Source: Onchocerca lupi (Eukaryota > Nematoda > Chromadorea > Rhabditida > Onchocercidae). From it: 64,000 nucleotides of DNA. The position numbers and the translations under genes are program-made. The stretch is taken from assembly GCA_028564675.1 (NCBI GenBank), contig JAOVVO010000078.1, positions 62,001-126,000 of the forward strand. Reading direction: 5' to 3'. The notes below the pieces were generated by a model, which made no database searches, was not told where the DNA came from, and saw only the letters and a program-made list of their open reading frames with translations. Shown in pieces: positions 59,938 through 64,000 of this stretch (position 1 is its first letter; every line of letters starts with the position of its first letter).

Positions 59938-62850
59938 TTAAAAAATCACCTTGTGCGCTCCTTCACAGCAAAATAGAAGTTGAAAATTAGCATGAAATGT
60001 TTCCCGAATTATTACTGGTTTTACAGATTCGTTACTGAAATTAGAAACGGCTAATGGTGCATAATCATTTTCGATCGACAGAGTATCCGCTGGTGATATA
60101 ACAGCTATTTCAGTTGCTTCTTCTTGCTAAATTAATGATAATTTTGTCTTAGGAATACTTTCCGTTATGAAAATTGTCAGTTCATTTACAGAACATAAAA
60201 AAAACTCTAAATAAGGAAGTAAATGTTGAATATCGTATCACAAAGACTTGCAACAGGATAAGAAGCAAATAATATTAGAGAGTATAAATGAGGTTTTCGA
60301 AGAAAAATATGAATCAAGTAAAAAGAGGAATGTAAACTACCTGAACTACTCTAAATGGTACACTTTCAGTGTTCAGCACAATCATATTATCGTTACTTTC
60401 AAGGAAAGATCCATTTTGTAAATCACGATAGCACTGCAGTTGTATTAAACCATTAAACGAACGAGTGTCTAAAGATTTGGAAATATTCTAATAGTAACAC
60501 GATAGTTTGAAGAAAATAAATAAATGACTTTTTCTGCTATAAATGATACCAAAATCAGGAAATGACTGATTGATTATCAAATAAATGACCAACTGAACAG
60601 CACTATAAAAGTTTCTCGGTTGATGTAATGTCCAGCATGGCTGTTTATTTGAAGTCATTCTATATTTTGCAAAGCAAAAAAGATTAAATCGTCATTAGTT
60701 TCGAGAAAAAAAATTCATTGCTTAGTTTTTCCTTTTTATTTTTTTTCAAGTTCTACGAACAGTACCGTTTGTAGGAGTTATCAAACTTAAACTGAGTTCG
60801 ATTATTTCACCGATACCAACAGTAACTTCATCGTCAGTCAAGAACGGTATTCCATTGACACTGGCTTCTGAAATTTGGAAATTAAATAAAAGGTACAAAT
60901 CACTTTAATTATTCTATCTTTGAAATAAGAAATATCAGGAGTTTCCGTAACTAATTCCTAATTTATTACAATATTCAGAAAAGATGTATTATGTTCAGTA
61001 ATTTAGGAATTCATTTCATATTTTCCAAAGTGAAAAGACAGCATAATACAGGAAATAATATATAATGAATAAATTTAAGCCTTAGATTCAATACTACTTT
61101 AAACAATAATTGCAGAGCAATGATATTTTGAGAAAATAAGATCTGGAAAGTTATTTCTTCCTCTCTTCCCAAAAAACACCTTTTCTTATCAAGCAAGCAT
61201 TTATTGAGAATCCAGCTGTAATCCACAACTAATAAACTAGCACCCGTGTTTATGACCGATCAATTACACGAAACACTATTTATATTTATCCAGTACAGAT
61301 ATTTTGAATCTTAAATAGAATAAAATCGCTTGTTCATCAATAGACGATTAAGAATTGCAATTCCAAAATAAATACTTACGAACAGAAATCACCGGTACAA
61401 CAAGTTGTTTGAGAAGCGATACGGAAGATAGCAAAGGTCCGACAGGTACTGATCCTGAAAGATTTGAACTGGAGATAGACCAACGAATATCCAGATGCCA
61501 GGAAACATGACGTTCTAGAATTTGTCGTAATCGTTCCATTTCTTGCATTTGCATCATATGAGACGCCCGACTGGCTGCTTCTTGAAATGCATTCGATGCT
61601 ACTTCGGAACAACATTTGCATAGCAGCGGCACTCTGAGAAGGCAATTATTGGAAATCCTATTTTTCCAAAAGAAAAAAAAAGATAGTAAGGATATGAAAA
61701 AGCAGAATCGAAATCGATTGCAACTTTTTCCAAGTTAACTTTAAGATAGTATCGATAATTTGGATTTAATGAGAATAAAAGGAATGAAAAGCATGCAGCC
61801 ATTTCTCTGATCAGGAATCTAATACAAACTCCAAACTATTGGCTTCTTTACGTAGGACCTTCTGTTCAAATGCTCCAATGGAAAAGAATCAAGAATAACT
61901 TAAAAGGTTAAAGAGATTAGTTGGTTCATTGGTTTGAATCCGATCTAGCAAATACTTTTTTTACAAGACTATGAAACGATGCGGAAAAAAAAATTAAATA
62001 AAAACAAATTTTACTAGCAATAATTACCAAAACGGTAATATTTGAATTATTAACACTAAATCAACTAATTAACCTGCAAAATTCCTTAGGTTGTACGCCG
62101 ATTACTCGATCCTTCCCGTAAGTTAATTCAGCATCCCACTCAGTATTATTTGTCACATCTACAACTACATATCTCGTTGTTGGTCCATCACCAGGTAGCA
62201 CATGCCAAGCAGCAACCGTTACCGCAGGAACTATTGATACCGCCAAAGGTAATCGGCATTTTCTTTCGTACTGCTAAAAATTATGCCTTTTGATTTTAAA
62301 TGTAAAATATGGAACAGAATTAATACAATTAGATTCTTATACTTTCGAGACTTCGTCCATTTTTACAAAATCCATACAATATTTTCCAATGCTTTTAAGA
62401 ATTAGAATATTTTCTCTTTCCTTTATTTATATATTATATCCACTTTTATTCTAAATTTTTTCCATTGAAAATAATTTGAAGTTTCAAAGAAACGAAGCAA
62501 AACAAATTGAAACTTATAAATAGAAAGAATAAAAGAGATTTTTTTTAAAAGTTGTGAAAAATACTTCTCCATTAGAACCATCAATATCAGCTCGATAATG
62601 AAAAATGAATTCACAAGTCAATAACCTCTGAAATTAAGAAAGTTATCAATTTTGACAAGGAAAAATGATTTCAAATTTAAATTTTATTAAAATTTGCAGG
62701 GAATATTAATGTATTGCATTTTTATTATGAATATCAAAAGGAGTAAATTATGAAATAAATTGATAAAAAAGAGTTATTAGGCTAAAGATAAAAGTATATT
62801 TATACTATATAAATGTATATATATATTTTTTTCAACATGCATATAAGACG

Positions 62851-62886
<36 letters not shown>

Positions 62887-63770
62887 CTCATCTTATATGC
62901 ATATTGGAAAAAATCACATACTCCAGTAAACGGTATTCGATCATGCGTTTCTTCGATAGATGGAGCATCATAAGCAGAAATCTCTGTTTCGCTGTTTCGC
63001 TCTTTTTGTGAATCATCTTCAGCCATAGCTGATGGATCAATTCCAAAAATCCTGTGATAATAACAAAATGCTGCATTACTCGACATTTTTTTCATGAAGT
63101 GAAAGTTCAAAAAACAGTACTTTAATCAGAATAAAAACATTTTAAAATATTGAATTTTATTTTTACTTTAATAAACTTCTAATCTGAGATGTTCTGTAAA
63201 AAAAATCTTGGCTTTAGAAATACGAATCAAAATATAAGATTTATTGTCAAAATATATCCGAATTCAATTTTTACCTGAATCTAATTTGTTTCCTTTCCAA
63301 AGGTTCGATTCGTCTTAACTGAATAATGTCATTATTATCTTCCATGTACTCAGTGCTAGCAATTTCAATCATACAAGGACCACCACAAACCTAGAAGAAC
63401 GAAAAACCTAGAATCCCTCATCACTGTTCGTTACCTCTGATTTATCAAACACAATTTTAAAAAACTTTATTTGATGAATAAAAGATGGCAAACGAAGTGC
63501 ATATTTAAGAAATCAACTTCATGAGATAAGGAATCATCTCAGATTTTTTAAATCCAAATACCTCGAATAAGCTAAAAGAATAAAAAAGCGATATTTTCCT
63601 GCAAATTAACTCTGACGTTCATATGCGAAAAGCATAGAGAAAATATGAAAATTGAGTTTTTAATGCTAAAGTTCAGGAAATGGCATACCTTCGGTTGTCG
63701 GATAACTAAATTTACATTTCGTATCGCAACCGTCTCACTAGTATTTACCAATGACACGCTATGTTCAAAA
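59938..63770 (-). CDS. trpp-9: TRAPPC9/NIBP homologue, C-terminal part
   Basis: Subunit of the TRAPPII complex, which tethers vesicles and activates Rab GTPases at the trans-Golgi; family homologues are human TRAPPC9 and yeast Trs120. Nine exons in transcript order: 63689-63770, 63275-63390, 62922-63051, 62565-62627, 62074-62270, 61380-61633, 60757-60867, 60341-60468 and 59938-60126. The phases agree and encode the last 422 residues. The 5' part lies beyond the right edge, since the family is about 1,100 residues or more. Recognisable pieces are WHVLPGDGPTTRYVVVDVTN, a beta-sandwich-type VDVTNNTEWDAELTY segment, and WHLDIRWSISSS, matching the LDIRWRIPS-type motif of TRAPPC9. Towards the end comes FLTDDEVTVGIGEIIELSL, fitting the family's C-terminal Ig-like repeats. 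A helical Met/Gln-rich stretch (HMMQMQEMERLRQ) lies between. The final exon could in principle splice on at its gtgatt, but an in-frame stop follows directly. Confidence 0.88.
62837..62902. repeat. (TA)n core flanked by inverted arms
   Basis: Arms atgcatataagacgaact (62837-62854) and agctcatcttatatgcat (62885-62902) are reverse complements with two mismatches. They flank about 30 bases of pure TA repeat, so the whole 66 bases can fold on itself. It lies in the TRAPPC9 intron between 62628 and 62921. Confidence 0.85.
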
Positions 63771-64000
63771 CTGAAAAAAATGAAGCATTTTTAGAACATA
63801 ATGGCCATTGATGAATAACAGTACACTCTTATGACACGAAAAAAGATAAAAAACATAGAAGATAATGTATATATTGAAAATGAGTTTCATCAATTTCTAT
63901 TCAGAATTACTACGGAATAGTAATTGGATTTTTTTTGTGTTCAAAAATTCTCTTCTCCTCTCTATCTCCTTTCTTCTCCTCTATTCAAATATTCTTCTAA
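63771..64000 (-). other. TRAPPC9 intron reaching the window edge
   Basis: The first visible TRAPPC9 exon opens after a tttttcag acceptor with one base of a split codon, so an upstream exon exists outside the window. No further exon was found in the last 230 bases. Confidence 0.6.

Noticed and set aside
61930..61950. ggtttgaatcc resembling a tRNA B box
   Set aside because: No matching A box, acceptor stem or cloverleaf can be formed around it.

Overview
This window looks like nuclear DNA from a nematode, most likely a filarial or other spirurid (clade III) worm. It is strongly AT-rich. Its genes are split into many small exons with GT-AG introns whose acceptors usually read ttttcag, and the recognisable proteins are animal or nematode families: a ZP-domain cuticlin, a nematode-type globin, hnRNP K, Staufen and TRAPPC9. 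No Wolbachia or other bacterial segment was recognised. No tRNA or rRNA gene was recognised. All exon models below were built by hand from reading frame, intron phase and splice motifs, without transcript data.

Layout. 1-3.5 kb: no gene seen. 3.5-6.5 kb (+): globin-domain protein with a long Ser/Arg-rich C-terminal tail. 8.5-14.4 kb (-): complete 11-exon, 410-residue ZP-domain cuticlin-like membrane protein; its first intron carries a degenerate pentanucleotide array. 14.4-25.6 kb: gene-poor, with a candidate small six-exon gene (19.4-20.6 kb, +), a decayed Helitron-type helicase (21.3-23.0 kb, -) and several hairpins. 25.7-29.8 kb (+): three-KH-domain hnRNP K homologue. 31.1-38.25 kb (+): 20-exon Staufen homologue with five dsRNA-binding domains. 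38.3-48.4 kb: about 10 kb with no convincing gene. 48.4-56.1 kb (+): 17-exon polytopic membrane protein of about 763 residues that I read as four consecutive four-helix units plus a Tyr-rich tail; I recognise no named family. 56.1-59.9 kb: no firm gene. 59.9 kb to the right edge (-): C-terminal third of a TRAPPC9/NIBP homologue, running off the window.

Functionally, hnRNP K and Staufen are neighbouring, same-strand RNA-binding regulators of mRNA processing, localisation and translation. They lie about 1.2 kb apart, and each has its own candidate trans-splice acceptor just upstream of the ATG. The cuticlin-like protein belongs to the apical extracellular matrix and cuticle. TRAPPC9 belongs to the TRAPPII vesicle-tethering and Rab-GEF complex. 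The best candidate for something undescribed is the four-times-four-helix membrane protein, together with the miRNA-precursor-like hairpin inside its eleventh intron. Other structural oddities include a 20-bp-arm perfect hairpin at 7.65 kb, a (TA)n cruciform-type palindrome in a TRAPPC9 intron, and a nested inverted repeat at 24.2 kb.
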